Shown here one piece after another: positions 24,677 to 33,114 of a stretch of DNA of 48,098 bases. The position numbers were made by a program, and so were the translations under genes. The notes under the pieces were generated by a model. That model made no database searches, was not told the origin of the DNA, and saw only the letters and a program-made list of their open reading frames with translations. Location: assembly GCA_017504165.1 (NCBI GenBank), contig JAFVRR010000013.1:1-48098 (forward strand), in the 5' to 3' direction. Within the stretch, counting starts at the first letter, position 1, and every line of letters begins with the position of its first letter. The DNA comes from Clostridia bacterium (GTDB taxonomy: Bacteria; Bacillota; Clostridia; Christensenellales; Borkfalkiaceae).

Positions 24677-25630
24677 ATGTTAAAAGATAAAGAGTTAAAA
24701 ATAGGTATTTTAGGTTTTACCGAAGGTAACGGCCACCCATATTCTTGGAGTGCGATGTTTAACGGTTACGATCCAATCGAAATGCAAAACTGCGGTTTTC
24801 CGGTAATTCCCGAATATTTAAACAAACAACCTAAAGAAACAATCGGCATAAAGGGCGCAAAAATCACCCATATTTGCTGTACTGGTTTCAAAGGCATAGA
24901 AGAGGCGAGAAAGGTAGCGAAAGCCACTTTTATTGAAAAGGTAGTTGAAAAACCTGAAGATATGATAGGCGAAGTAGATGCCGTTATTTGCGCAACTGAC
25001 GTTGGCGACGAGCACGTAGAAAGATGCAAACCGTTTTTAGACGCAAATATTCCTATGTTTATAGATAAACCGCTAATAAATAGCGAAGAAGATTTAAAAA
25101 CTTTTGTAAAATGGCGTAAAGAAGGCAAAAAATTTATCAGTTGTTCTTCACTTCGCTTTAATAAGAGTTTAGAACCGCTTTACAAAAACCATTATGAGTT
25201 TGGAAAACTTATGTATATCTGTCAACCAATGGCTAAAAAGTTTGAAACTTACGGCATTCACGCGTTGGAAGGCGTTTTCCCACTTTTAGGCGAAGGCTTT
25301 GTTTCGGTTAGAAACACGGGTACTTACGAGCAAGCCCACCTTCACGTCAAACATAAAAGCGGTTGCAACGTAACTATTGCGCAAGGTATAGGAATGTCGG
25401 GCGCGGGTACGCTTATCGTTGGTACTGCAGGTAGTACTTACGTAACGAACCAAGACAGTTATTACTGTTTTAAAAAGCAATTAGACCTTTTCGTAGACTG
25501 GCTTAGAACTGACGTTGAGCCTTTCCCATTTACTGAAACTATCGAACTTATGAAAATGGTAATTGCGGGTATAAAAAGCCGTGAAGAAGGCGGTAAAGAA
25601 ATCTTCTTAAAAGATATTTCAATCGACTAA
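24677..25630 (+). CDS. Gfo/Idh/MocA-family oxidoreductase (first)
   Basis: A 317-aa NAD(P)-dependent oxidoreductase-type protein. The N-terminal Rossmann segment KIGILGFTEGNGHPYSW is unusual: the expected GxGxxG is replaced by a Gly/Asn-rich loop. AVICATDVGDEHVERCKPFLDANIPMFIDKPL (about 97-128, read in pieces) is the family's hallmark substrate/cofactor region with the FIDKP motif, the usual EKP being altered. The middle FGIH-like segment reads YGIHALEGV, retaining the H of the active site. It probably acts on a sugar or inositol-like substrate. A convergent homolog follows at 25710. Confidence 0.82.
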   Translation: MLKDKELKIGILGFTEGNGHPYSWSAMFNGYDPIEMQNCGFPVIPEYLNKQPKETIGIKGAKITHICCTGFKGIEEARKVAKATFIEKVVEKPEDMIGEVDAVICATDVGDEHVERCKPFLDANIPMFIDKPLINSEEDLKTFVKWRKEGKKFISCSSLRFNKSLEPLYKNHYEFGKLMYICQPMAKKFETYGIHALEGVFPLLGEGFVSVRNTGTYEQAHLHVKHKSGCNVTIAQGIGMSGAGTLIVGTAGSTYVTNQDSYYCFKKQLDLFVDWLRTDVEPFPFTETIELMKMVIAGIKSREEGGKEIFLKDISID

Positions 25631-25645
25631 AAAACAACAAAAAAT

Positions 25646-25678
25646 TAAGCCGAAATGCTCTAATGCATTTCGGCTTTT
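25646..25678. terminator. Terminator between the two oxidoreductase genes
   Basis: AAGCCGAAATGC (25647-25658)/GCATTTCGGCTT (25665-25676) hairpin, with A/T-rich flanks on both sides; usable in both directions. Confidence 0.85.
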
Positions 25679-25709
25679 AAATTTTTAAAATTTACGATTA
25701 TAAAAGGAA

Positions 25710-26786
25710 TTATTTAACTTTCATAATGTATTTATTTTGCGCTTTAACAGTACTGATTGTACGCATAATTGCAAGCACGTCTTCTTGGGTTACAGGGAAT
25801 GGAATTCCGTTAACCAAATCGTCGTAAAGCATAGACCAAAACTCAGCGCGTCTATCTTGATTTTCAACTTCAACGGTGTATTCTTCATCAACCCACTCAA
25901 GTTTAATAGCGGATTCGTAAGTGCCCGATTTACCAAAAGCAGCGCCAGGAGTTTCAGGGCTGGAAACAACTTCGGGAATAACGATACTTGGGTCAATATA
26001 TTTAACGGTTAATTTATCGCCAGCGTAAAGTAAAGCGCCACGGTCGCCAAACGCTTCAAAGTAACGACCTTTTTTAAGGGCGGTAGCACCGCTAATAGAC
26101 ATATTGACAACCCTATTATTGTCACCAATAAAGCGAATTCTTAAATGGTCTTCACAATCACCGCCGGCAGTTACTTGGTGTAAATAACTTTGCATATCAA
26201 AAACTTTAGTTCCAAGCAATTGTAAAGATTGGTCTATAATATGTGGGCCCCAGTTGAGAAGTTGACCACCGCCAAATTCAGAAATAGTTTGCCAATCGTC
26301 TCTGTGTTGGAAACCGTTTTGTTCGGTATTTACTTCAAAAACGTTACCGAGTTTGCCAGAATTAACGATTTCGTAAACTTTAGCAAAAGCCGTTTCAAAA
26401 CGGCGTTGTTGGTGAACGATTAAACGTGGTAAACCTTCTTTATTAGCGTGATTAAATAAATCAACCGCCTCTTCGTAAGAAATAGTAACTGGTTTTTCAA
26501 GTAAAACGTGTTTACCTGCTTTAAGTGCCATAAGACCGTGCTTATAATGGTCGTTAGAGCGGGTTGCCAAATAGATAAGTTCAACGTTTTTATCGTTTAT
26601 TAAATCTTCAATATTTTCATAAACTGCGCAACCGAATTGATCCGCCATTTTTTGACGCCTATCTTCAATTAAGTCGCAAGCGGCAACGATTTTAAATTTG
26701 TCTTCAAATTTTGCAATTTCCCTTATTGACGTGCCCCAACCGATACGGCCGATGCCGACTACGCCAACTTTAATAATTTTATTCAT
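25710..26786 (-). CDS. Gfo/Idh/MocA-family oxidoreductase (second)
   Basis: A 358-aa protein with a canonical Rossmann motif VGVVGIGRIGWG (about 6-17), ATRSNDHYKHGLMALKAGKHVLLEKPVT in pieces (the EKP motif near residue 95), and an active-site-like GPHIIDQSLQLLG. It is a typical sugar or cyclitol dehydrogenase of the family; the substrate is not evident. The ATG at 26786 has AAGGAG upstream (26792-26797) and is preferred over an upstream TTG at 26801 that would overlap the ribosome site. It converges on the first family member, with which it shares only general family features, so they are distant relatives. Confidence 0.9.
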   Translation of the reverse strand: MNKIIKVGVVGIGRIGWGTSIREIAKFEDKFKIVAACDLIEDRRQKMADQFGCAVYENIEDLINDKNVELIYLATRSNDHYKHGLMALKAGKHVLLEKPVTISYEEAVDLFNHANKEGLPRLIVHQQRRFETAFAKVYEIVNSGKLGNVFEVNTEQNGFQHRDDWQTISEFGGGQLLNWGPHIIDQSLQLLGTKVFDMQSYLHQVTAGGDCEDHLRIRFIGDNNRVVNMSISGATALKKGRYFEAFGDRGALLYAGDKLTVKYIDPSIVIPEVVSSPETPGAAFGKSGTYESAIKLEWVDEEYTVEVENQDRRAEFWSMLYDDLVNGIPFPVTQEDVLAIMRTISTVKAQNKYIMKVK

Positions 26787-26842
26787 ATTTTCTCCTTTCA
26801 ATGTTTAGATTAAAACCTATAAATTTACACACATTATGTATA

Positions 26843-26871
26843 ATTATACAAGATAATTATAATAAAATCAA
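26843..26871 (-). promoter_or_regulatory. Promoter of the second oxidoreductase
   Basis: Minus strand: TTGATT (26871-26866), 17 bp, TATAAT (26848-26843), about 57 bp before the ATG. Confidence 0.55.
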
Positions 26872-26897
26872 GAAATTTTTTAAAAATCACGAAAAAC

Positions 26898-26926
26898 TTT
26901 ACAAAATTATAATAAAAGTATACAAT
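26898..26926 (+). promoter_or_regulatory. Promoter of trxB
   Basis: TTTACA (26898-26903), 17 bp, TACAAT (26921-26926). The surrounding GAAAAAC...AATAAAAG is nearly the same as the queT promoter at 22428. Confidence 0.5.
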
Positions 26927-26962
26927 AGTGTAAACTAGCAATACTTTTTTAGTAGGAGATAT

Positions 26963-27877
26963 ATGGAAAATATTTACGACGTTATTATAATTGGTGGCGG
27001 ACCGGCGGGCTACACTTCCGCATTATACGGTGCAAGGGCAGGTTTAAAGGTTATATTGTTTGAAAAATTCTATGCAGGCGGACAGATGGCTACGTCTGAA
27101 AATATAGAAAACTACCCCGGGTTTGACTTGGGGATAGACGGTTTTGAACTTGCCGAGAAAATGAAAAACCAAGCGGAGCGTTTCGGGGTAAAAACCGAAC
27201 TGCTTGAAGTAACTAAAGTAGAACTTGATAACAAGATTAAAAAAATCACTACTTCAAGCGGGGATTTTTTTGCAAAAACGGTAATTATTAGCACGGGCGC
27301 TAACCCTAAAGAGTTGGAAGTTGACGGCGAGCAAAAATTTAAAGGTAGGGGCGTTCATTATTGCGCGTCTTGTGACGGAATGTTTTATAAAAACAAAACC
27401 GTTGCCGTAGTGGGTGGCGGAGATACTGCCGTTGCCGATGCGTTACTTCTTTCACGAGTTGCTAAAAAGGTTTATTTAATCCATAGGCGCGATACTTTAA
27501 AGGCAACTAAAGTGTATCACGATAAACTATTTAATAGTGAAAACGTAACCCTTTGCTTTGATAGTAAAGTTGTAGAAATTTTAGGCGAAAATTCTTTAAA
27601 AGGCGTTAGAATAGAAAACGTAAAAACTAAGGAACAATCGCAAATTTTATGTGACGGGGTGTTTATAAGCATAGGTAGAAAACCCGCTACTGAAATATTT
27701 AAAAACGAAATCAATTTAGATGAAAACGGCTATATTTTAGCGGGCGAAGATACAAAAACCAATATAGACGGAGTGTACGCCGTAGGCGACGTTAGAACTA
27801 AGCCACTTCGCCAAGTGGTAACCGCCGTAGGCGACGGTGCAAACGCCGTATTTTACGTAGAAGACTATTTAGCCTAA
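26963..27877 (+). CDS. trxB: Thioredoxin reductase
   Basis: A 304-aa flavoenzyme that passes electrons from NADPH through FAD to thioredoxin. It has the FAD loop GGGPAGYTSALYGARAG (11-27), the redox-active Cys134-Ala-Ser-Cys137 (YCASCDG), a second nucleotide loop VVGGGDTAVADALLLS, and the C-terminal FAD motif YAVGDVR. The redox motif is CASC, where CATC is commoner. Length is standard. Ribosome site GGAG. The stop is followed within about 10 bp by a repeat island rather than a recognisable terminator. Confidence 0.95.
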   Translation: MENIYDVIIIGGGPAGYTSALYGARAGLKVILFEKFYAGGQMATSENIENYPGFDLGIDGFELAEKMKNQAERFGVKTELLEVTKVELDNKIKKITTSSGDFFAKTVIISTGANPKELEVDGEQKFKGRGVHYCASCDGMFYKNKTVAVVGGGDTAVADALLLSRVAKKVYLIHRRDTLKATKVYHDKLFNSENVTLCFDSKVVEILGENSLKGVRIENVKTKEQSQILCDGVFISIGRKPATEIFKNEINLDENGYILAGEDTKTNIDGVYAVGDVRTKPLRQVVTAVGDGANAVFYVEDYLA

Positions 27878-27884
27878 AAGCATA

Positions 27885-28320
27885 TAAACTTCGTTATACT
27901 GCGTTAACTGCTACGCATTTTGACTTCAATGACCCAAAGGTCTATTTCATCCAAAATGCTTGCGAGCCTTGTCTTGCTTGCTTCTACACTTTTAAATAGG
28001 TACTTTATTAAAACTTAATAAAGGAAAACAATAAAAGGCCCCTTTGTGTAAAGGGGGCTCCGCAAAGCGGTGGGGGATTGTCATTTTGAGCCTAAAGCCA
28101 TATTAACGGCGTTATGCGTCGTTAACTGCTTAGTGTTTGGACTTCAATGACCGAAAAGGTCAATTTCACCCCAAACCCTTTGCGAGCCTTGTCCAACTTG
28201 TTTCTAGTGCTTTAAATAATCATTTAAAAGGCCCCTTTGTGGAAAGGGGGCTCCGCAAAGCGGTGGGGGATTGTCATTTTGAGTGTCGACCAGTAGCGAC
28301 GGGCAACCGAAAAATCTAAA
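27885..28320 (+). repeat. Intergenic repeat island 1 (after trxB)
   Basis: A 440-bp gap made of short repeated elements. Two nested stem-loops (27895-27990; 28101-28206) have outer arms GCATTTTG/CAAAATGC and AGTGTTTGG/CCAAACCCT around a GACC/GGTC core. Two copies of a GGCCCCTTTGTG-AAAGGGGGCTCCGC-AAGCGGTGGGGGATTG element lie at 28036-28086 and 28227-28280. A TGTCATTTTGAG...GGGCAACCGAAAAATCT tail lies at 28271-28317. The same parts recur at 31756-32035 and 34120-34290. A 60-codon frame here (28137-28319) is not a gene. Confidence 0.75.
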
Positions 28321-28335
28321 AAACAATAAAAAACA

Positions 28336-28363
28336 AAAAACGCTTTCAGTCGAAAGCGTTTTT
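28336..28363. terminator. Terminator for the araC-type gene
   Basis: AAACGCTTTC-AGTC-GAAAGCGTTT hairpin with A-rich left and T-rich right flanks; ends the leftward AraC gene and any read-through from trxB. Confidence 0.85.
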
Positions 28364-28367
28364 ATTA

Positions 28368-29255
28368 TTAGGTTTCTTCAATTTCTTTGTGTTTTTCGTA
28401 AATGAGCGTTCTCTTTTCCTTTTCCTTGTTGTTTTCAAGTCTAAATTCCGTTGGAGAAACGCCTACGCACTTTTTAAATAAAGCGTTAAAGTATAAACTA
28501 TTGTTGTTATATCCTAAAAGTTCGGCAATTTGGTTAACCGTTAAGTTACTAGCCATTAAATAACTTTTAGCAGTATTCATAATAATATCAAGTTTATATT
28601 GGTGTGGGGTGGTCGAAAAGAAATTTTTAAATACCCTAACGAAGTGGTCCGTTGACATATTAAGCGTAGATGCAAGTTGCTTGTTAGAAATGTGCGGATT
28701 TTGATTGATAATATCAATAATAGTCATCATAATGCCGTACATTTTGTTATCGGAAAGGGCCTTAGTAGAAGTCTTGTCTCTAGCGAGCGTAGTTAAAAGT
28801 TTTAAAAGCAAACTTTTAGACATAACTTCGTAGCCGGTAGACTTAGAAATATTTTCCTTTAAAATTTGCGATAACACGTCTTGCGCTTTAGAAGACTGCT
28901 TTAAAATGATTTTTCCTTCCTTAATTTTAAGGGTTTTAATAAGTTCGTCCATTTCCGAGCCCATAAAGTGAACCCAAGTCTTTTTCGCTTTAGAGCCACC
29001 GTCATGCCAGAAATATTGTTGCGAGCCTGGGAAATAAATAAAAAATTCCCCCTTTTCAACTACTGTGTAGTTGTTTTCAGAATTTTGAACGATAATTCTA
29101 CCGCTATCAACGCAGAAAAGGTAATAGTCTTTTCTAATTCTTTTAATTTTCACGTCAAATCCTGTGTGGTTAAGGTCAAACCCAACGTTGACGAGCCTGT
29201 AGTCGCACGGTGTAAAGCGCTCGTCCTTCATATGAGTTGCGAAGTATTCTCTCAT
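28368..29255 (-). CDS. AraC-family transcriptional regulator
   Basis: A 295-aa regulator with an N-terminal cupin-like sensor part (about 1-135, with VVEKGEFFIYFPGSQQYFWHDGG in pieces) and a C-terminal pair of helix-turn-helix motifs (about 180-275: ISNKQLASTLNMSTDHFVRVFK, then LTVNQIAELLGYNNNSLYFNALFKK, ending GVSPTEFR). This is the layout of sugar-responsive AraC activators. I chose the ATG at 29255, because the longer frame to 29321 would begin inside a strong promoter. It is divergent from the ABC operon and is the likely regulator of the glycan locus. The effector is unknown. Confidence 0.92.
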   Translation of the reverse strand: MREYFATHMKDERFTPCDYRLVNVGFDLNHTGFDVKIKRIRKDYYLFCVDSGRIIVQNSENNYTVVEKGEFFIYFPGSQQYFWHDGGSKAKKTWVHFMGSEMDELIKTLKIKEGKIILKQSSKAQDVLSQILKENISKSTGYEVMSKSLLLKLLTTLARDKTSTKALSDNKMYGIMMTIIDIINQNPHISNKQLASTLNMSTDHFVRVFKNFFSTTPHQYKLDIIMNTAKSYLMASNLTVNQIAELLGYNNNSLYFNALFKKCVGVSPTEFRLENNKEKEKRTLIYEKHKEIEET

Positions 29256-29291
29256 ATTTACCCCCAATAAGAGAAAGTTAAAATCTTTAGA

Positions 29292-29321
29292 AGTATAGCA
29301 CGAAAACGACACTTTTGTCAA
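29292..29321 (-). promoter_or_regulatory. Promoter of the araC-type gene
   Basis: Minus strand: TTGACA (29321-29316), 18 bp, TATACT (29297-29292). A near-consensus promoter that also settles the gene's start at 29255. Confidence 0.7.
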
Positions 29322-29390
29322 GGGAATAACCCCATTTTTTCATATGTATTTGCCGTCGGTTTTTCACATATAAGTTGTCGGAAAAACATA

Positions 29391-29678
29391 TTGATTTTTT
29401 ACATAAAATATAGTATAATAAATTCCGTACCCTGCTTTTTCGCGCGGTTATTATATATAATATAATAAGGGTTTTGGTATTTTCCAAAAATCGCCTAAAA
29501 AGAAAAATTTTTCCAAATTTTTAAAAAAAAGAGAACATAGTGCAAAAAATTGATACTATTAGTTATTGAATTTTTTCCTTTATTATGTTATAATAAATCT
29601 AGTGAAAATATTTTTTATAAAAACGGAAAATTTTTCTATCAAATAAGCATTGTAATTGAGAAATTATAGGGTTATACT
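29391..29678 (+). promoter_or_regulatory. Promoter region of the ABC/glycan operon
   Basis: Within the roughly 500-bp divergent gap three rightward promoter-like pairs, all with 17-bp spacing, can be seen: TTGATT (29391)/TATAAT (29414), TTGAAT (29566)/TATAAT (29589) and TTGTAA (29650)/TATACT (29673). The last is nearest the gene (ATG 29751, ribosome site AAAGGAG) and the most likely. In such AT-rich DNA one or two may be chance. No clear AraC half-site pair stood out. Confidence 0.45.
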
Positions 29679-29750
29679 TATTAAGTAAAAAACGGTTCGC
29701 CGTGTAAAATAAATTTAAGAAAAATAATTTTTATTAAAGGAGAGAAAATT

Positions 29751-31655
29751 ATGAAAAAACTTTTGATGCTTTTATTATCAGTAGTAATAGCATTCAGCGC
29801 AGTTGCCTGTGGTGGCGGAGAAGAAATGCGTGACGATACGTCTTACTTCTTCATTATCACAACTGACTCTGGTCACGGCTCTGCGGGAACTAAGGAACTT
29901 GCTAGAAGATTTGAAGAAAAGTTCAAAGACTATTCATTCGCACCTGGCAAAACTGGCGTTATTGTAGACGTTGAAGCAAAAGGTTCAGTTTTAAACGTAA
30001 CTTCTATGGCTCAAGAAGCGTACCACGCATACATCAACCCATATTCAGTTGGTAAGACAATGATTGGTTCTGGTGACTTCTTAAACATCGATGAATTCTA
30101 CAAAATTGAAATCCCTGGCGAAAACAAAACTATCGAAGACAAGATTCCTGAAAACTATAGACCTGGATTACAAGGCGAATCTTCTAAATGGGGTAAGGGT
30201 TACTACTTTGCACCTGGCGTTTGCTTTATGGGTGGTTTAACTTACGATAAAAACTGTTTTGATGAATTCGGTTTCTATTTCTTAGCACCTGGTCAAGATG
30301 ACGAAGGTAACTACTTCTACAGTGAACTTATGGACCAAGAACTTTACTTTGCAAGTCCAGAATCTCCACTCTTTGAAGAAGCAGTAATTGGTAAAGGATT
30401 TGACAACTGGGATGGTTGGAACTCTAACCAATACTTATCTTGCGGTCCAGACGGCAAATACGGTACTTATGACGACGGTATGGCATCTTCACTTGATGAA
30501 CTTGTTATGCTTTGCGAATATATGAAATCTTGTAGCGTTACACCATTCGTATTATCTGGTAAATATCCTGATAACCACGCTTACTGTACAGACGGTTTAA
30601 TTAACTCTTTATTAGGCCCTGAAAATATGCACACTATGAAAACTTTTGAAAGTGATGCATTCGAAGTTGTAACTGGTTACCAAGACAATACTGAATTATG
30701 GGGTATGTCTGATACAAAAGTTCCAACAACTGCAATCGTACCAGTAACACCATCACAAGGTTACTATGCAACTTGGTCTACGGCAAGATACTATAACGCA
30801 GCGTTCTGGAAACTTGCAGTTGCACAAAACTGGTATACTGACGCTGTTAAGAGAGATACTTCTCACATTGAAGCAGAAGCAGAATTTATCTTCAGTGGTT
30901 ACGATTCAAGCCGTCCACGTGCAGGTATTATGTGTGAAGCATCTTACTGGATTAACGAATCACAAGAAAGAAACAACTTCACAGACTTTACAAAGATGAA
31001 CTACGGTAAAACTGGTTTAGAACGTGAAAAAGAAATTAAATGGTTAAGTTTGCCACGTCAAATTCACGGCACAGTTACTGAAGGTAATGGCACCGTTGAA
31101 TGCTTTATGTACTTAGGCGTTGGTTCTAACAACATCTTCAACTCTAACTATGCTAACGACCCTGAAGCATTAGAAATGATTAAACAATGGTTATTACACA
31201 TCTACTCTGACGAGTCACTTCAATTCTTAACTGCTTCTACAGGTTGTCCTCCAATGCTCAACTACGACATTAACCCACAATCTTCACTTTATGATGAAGA
31301 ACCATTCTACAGAGATTTATTCACAAGAATGCAAGACGGTGAAGAAATTAGAAGTATTGGTCCAAAAGGTGGTTTATACGGTAAATATCCTGATTTATTT
31401 GCTGACCACGGTTGGGGTTCTTGCTGGACTGGTCTTGACGCTGAAGGTAAAACTGAACTTTACAGTGCATTCGCTATTAAGAACTACTCTGTTCAACACT
31501 GTTTTGAAAACGCAGTATTCTTTATGACTAAGAAAGAATGGGCTGGCGTATTCGACGTTGATATGGGTACAAGCGCAATGCCTCCAACGTCTGCTAAAGA
31601 CGAATTCGGCAACGAAATAACTTATAGGTCTTCAACTATCGGTGTAGGTGACTAA
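29751..31655 (+). CDS. ABC transporter solute-binding lipoprotein
   Basis: A 634-aa extracellular substrate-binding protein. A lipoprotein signal (1-19) ends in SAVAC, with Cys20 the lipidation site. The mature protein resembles large carbohydrate-binding family 1 proteins, with ELARRFEEKFKDY near the start, a long Trp/Tyr-rich middle (GFDNWDGWNSNQYLSCGPDGKYGTYDDG in pieces) and a C-terminal KNYSVQHCF region. It is longer than the usual roughly 430-550 aa. Codon choice favours C-ending Tyr, Asn, Phe and Asp codons, suggesting high expression. The two permeases downstream are its partners; the ligand is unknown, probably an oligosaccharide. Confidence 0.85.
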   Translation: MKKLLMLLLSVVIAFSAVACGGGEEMRDDTSYFFIITTDSGHGSAGTKELARRFEEKFKDYSFAPGKTGVIVDVEAKGSVLNVTSMAQEAYHAYINPYSVGKTMIGSGDFLNIDEFYKIEIPGENKTIEDKIPENYRPGLQGESSKWGKGYYFAPGVCFMGGLTYDKNCFDEFGFYFLAPGQDDEGNYFYSELMDQELYFASPESPLFEEAVIGKGFDNWDGWNSNQYLSCGPDGKYGTYDDGMASSLDELVMLCEYMKSCSVTPFVLSGKYPDNHAYCTDGLINSLLGPENMHTMKTFESDAFEVVTGYQDNTELWGMSDTKVPTTAIVPVTPSQGYYATWSTARYYNAAFWKLAVAQNWYTDAVKRDTSHIEAEAEFIFSGYDSSRPRAGIMCEASYWINESQERNNFTDFTKMNYGKTGLEREKEIKWLSLPRQIHGTVTEGNGTVECFMYLGVGSNNIFNSNYANDPEALEMIKQWLLHIYSDESLQFLTASTGCPPMLNYDINPQSSLYDEEPFYRDLFTRMQDGEEIRSIGPKGGLYGKYPDLFADHGWGSCWTGLDAEGKTELYSAFAIKNYSVQHCFENAVFFMTKKEWAGVFDVDMGTSAMPPTSAKDEFGNEITYRSSTIGVGD

Positions 31656-31677
31656 TCTACGCTATTAAAGAACAATT

Positions 31678-31701
31678 GCAGACGCCAAATTTGGCGTCTG
31701 C
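31678..31701 (+). terminator. Perfect palindrome after the binding-protein gene
   Basis: GCAGACGCCAAA/TTTGGCGTCTGC is a 24-bp perfect palindrome 22 bp after the stop, followed by TATAGTGCTTTTTAG. It may act as a partial terminator or mRNA 3' stabiliser that keeps the binding protein above its permeases. Confidence 0.5.
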
Positions 31702-31755
31702 TATAGTGCTTTTTAGATATATATAATTATAACCCTATAAAAATATGGAAGAGAT

Positions 31756-32035
31756 ACTTCAAAAGCCGTTCAATGCTAGCCCGTTTCAGTATGACACTAT
31801 ATTAAGGCCCCTTTGTGTAAAGGGAGCTCCGCGTAGCGGTGGGGGATTCTAAAGCCACATTAACGGCGTTATGCGTCGTTAACTGCTTAGTGTTTGGACT
31901 TCAATGACCGAAAGGTCAATTTCACCCCAAACCCTTCGCGAGCCTAGCCTAACTTGTTACTATGTCTTTAGAAAAGTTAAATACGGTCATTCTGAGCGTC
32001 GACCTAAAAAGGTGGGCAACCGAAGAATCTCAACG
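31756..32035 (+). repeat. Intergenic repeat island 2 (between binding protein and permease genes)
   Basis: This gap holds CCGTTTCAGTATGACACTAT, then a GGCCCCTTTGTGTAAAGGGAG...GCGGTGGGGGATT element (31804-31850), a nested stem-loop (31859-31960; outer arms 31889-31897/31927-31935, inner TGACC/GGTCA), and a GGTCATTCTGAGCGTCGACC...GGGCAACCGAAGAATCT tail (31983-32032). The parts match islands 1 and 3 in the same orientation. It splits what would otherwise be a compact ABC operon. Confidence 0.75.
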
Positions 32036-32127
32036 TTTTATATTACTATATATAAAAAGCATTATTAACCTAGGATAAAATTCTTAATGAATTTATTAAT
32101 TTTACTACAAATATAAGGAGAATTTTG

Positions 32128-33102
32128 ATGGAAAACGAAAACGTGGTTTTTGAAGGCGACAATAATTCACAACCTGAAGTGAAAACGCCTAAATTCTTAA
32201 CCAGAAAGACAAAAAGACTTATTTTCTATACGTCCATTATTTCTATATTTATTATAGAAACTTTAATTTGGTACGTTTACGTTAATGCGTCGACCTTCGT
32301 ACTTGCATTCCAAGAATACGAAGCAACAATATCGGGTAATATTCCACACTTTGTAGGATTTAAAAACTTTGAAACGATAATAACGCTATTTAAAGACCCC
32401 GGCAACTTTGATATGATTCAAACTTCGCTTTTGATGTACGCCTTCCACCTTTGCGTTGGTACGGTACTTGCGTTGTTCTTATCATACTACGTATACAAGA
32501 AGATGCTTTTAGGCGGATTCTTCAGGGTTATTCTTTTCTTACCTTCAATTATGTCGTCAGTAGTTATGGTTACCCTTTATAAGTACATGGTAAACGACTG
32601 CTATATGGAAGCCTTCAATCAAACTACAGGTCTACTTAAAGGCGACCACATGACTTCGGTTATAATGGTTATCGTTTATAACTTATGGATGGGTTACGGT
32701 ACAGACGTACTTATGTATACAGGTGCAATGGGTGGTATTAACCCATCGGTTGTAGAAGCATCTGAGCTTGACGGTTGTAACGCATTACAAGAATTTATAT
32801 ACGTAACTATACCTTGTATCTTCCCAACGTTTATTACCTTCATCGTAGCAGGTTTATCGCACATCTTTACTAACCAAATGGCGTTATATACCTTCTATGC
32901 CGGTACTTCAGACGTTAGGTCGGTAGGTTACTTTATGTACTGCCAAAACAAATCGTCACCTGGTCTTGTTAAGCGTGAATTCTACGACTTCTTAACTTAC
33001 CCAGAACTTTCGGCACTTAGTATGATGATTACACTTATCACTTGCCCAATAGTATTAACCATTAGGTTCTTACTTAATAAATACGGCCCAAACACTAGAT
33101 AG
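32128..33102 (+). CDS. ABC transporter permease (first)
   Basis: A 324-aa inner-membrane permease of the carbohydrate-uptake type (MalF/UgpA class), with about six helices and the ATPase-docking loop EASELDGCNALQEFIYVTIP (EAA motif, residues about 210-229). A hydrophilic N-terminus precedes the first helix (about 33-53). The ATG at 32128 has AAGGAG upstream; a TTG one codon earlier is rejected. It is followed 12 bp later by the second permease. No ATP-binding subunit gene is near. Confidence 0.9.
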   Translation: MENENVVFEGDNNSQPEVKTPKFLTRKTKRLIFYTSIISIFIIETLIWYVYVNASTFVLAFQEYEATISGNIPHFVGFKNFETIITLFKDPGNFDMIQTSLLMYAFHLCVGTVLALFLSYYVYKKMLLGGFFRVILFLPSIMSSVVMVTLYKYMVNDCYMEAFNQTTGLLKGDHMTSVIMVIVYNLWMGYGTDVLMYTGAMGGINPSVVEASELDGCNALQEFIYVTIPCIFPTFITFIVAGLSHIFTNQMALYTFYAGTSDVRSVGYFMYCQNKSSPGLVKREFYDFLTYPELSALSMMITLITCPIVLTIRFLLNKYGPNTR

Positions 33103-33114
33103 GAGGAAAGGAAT

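Noticed and set aside
23934..26926. Rex operators in neighbouring promoters
   Set aside because: Only half-site-like TTGTTA matches were seen; no paired TTGTTAA/TTAACAA site is present.
28137..28319. 60-codon frame MDFNDRKGQFHP...
   Set aside because: It is built from the intergenic repeat elements, which recur elsewhere without this frame.
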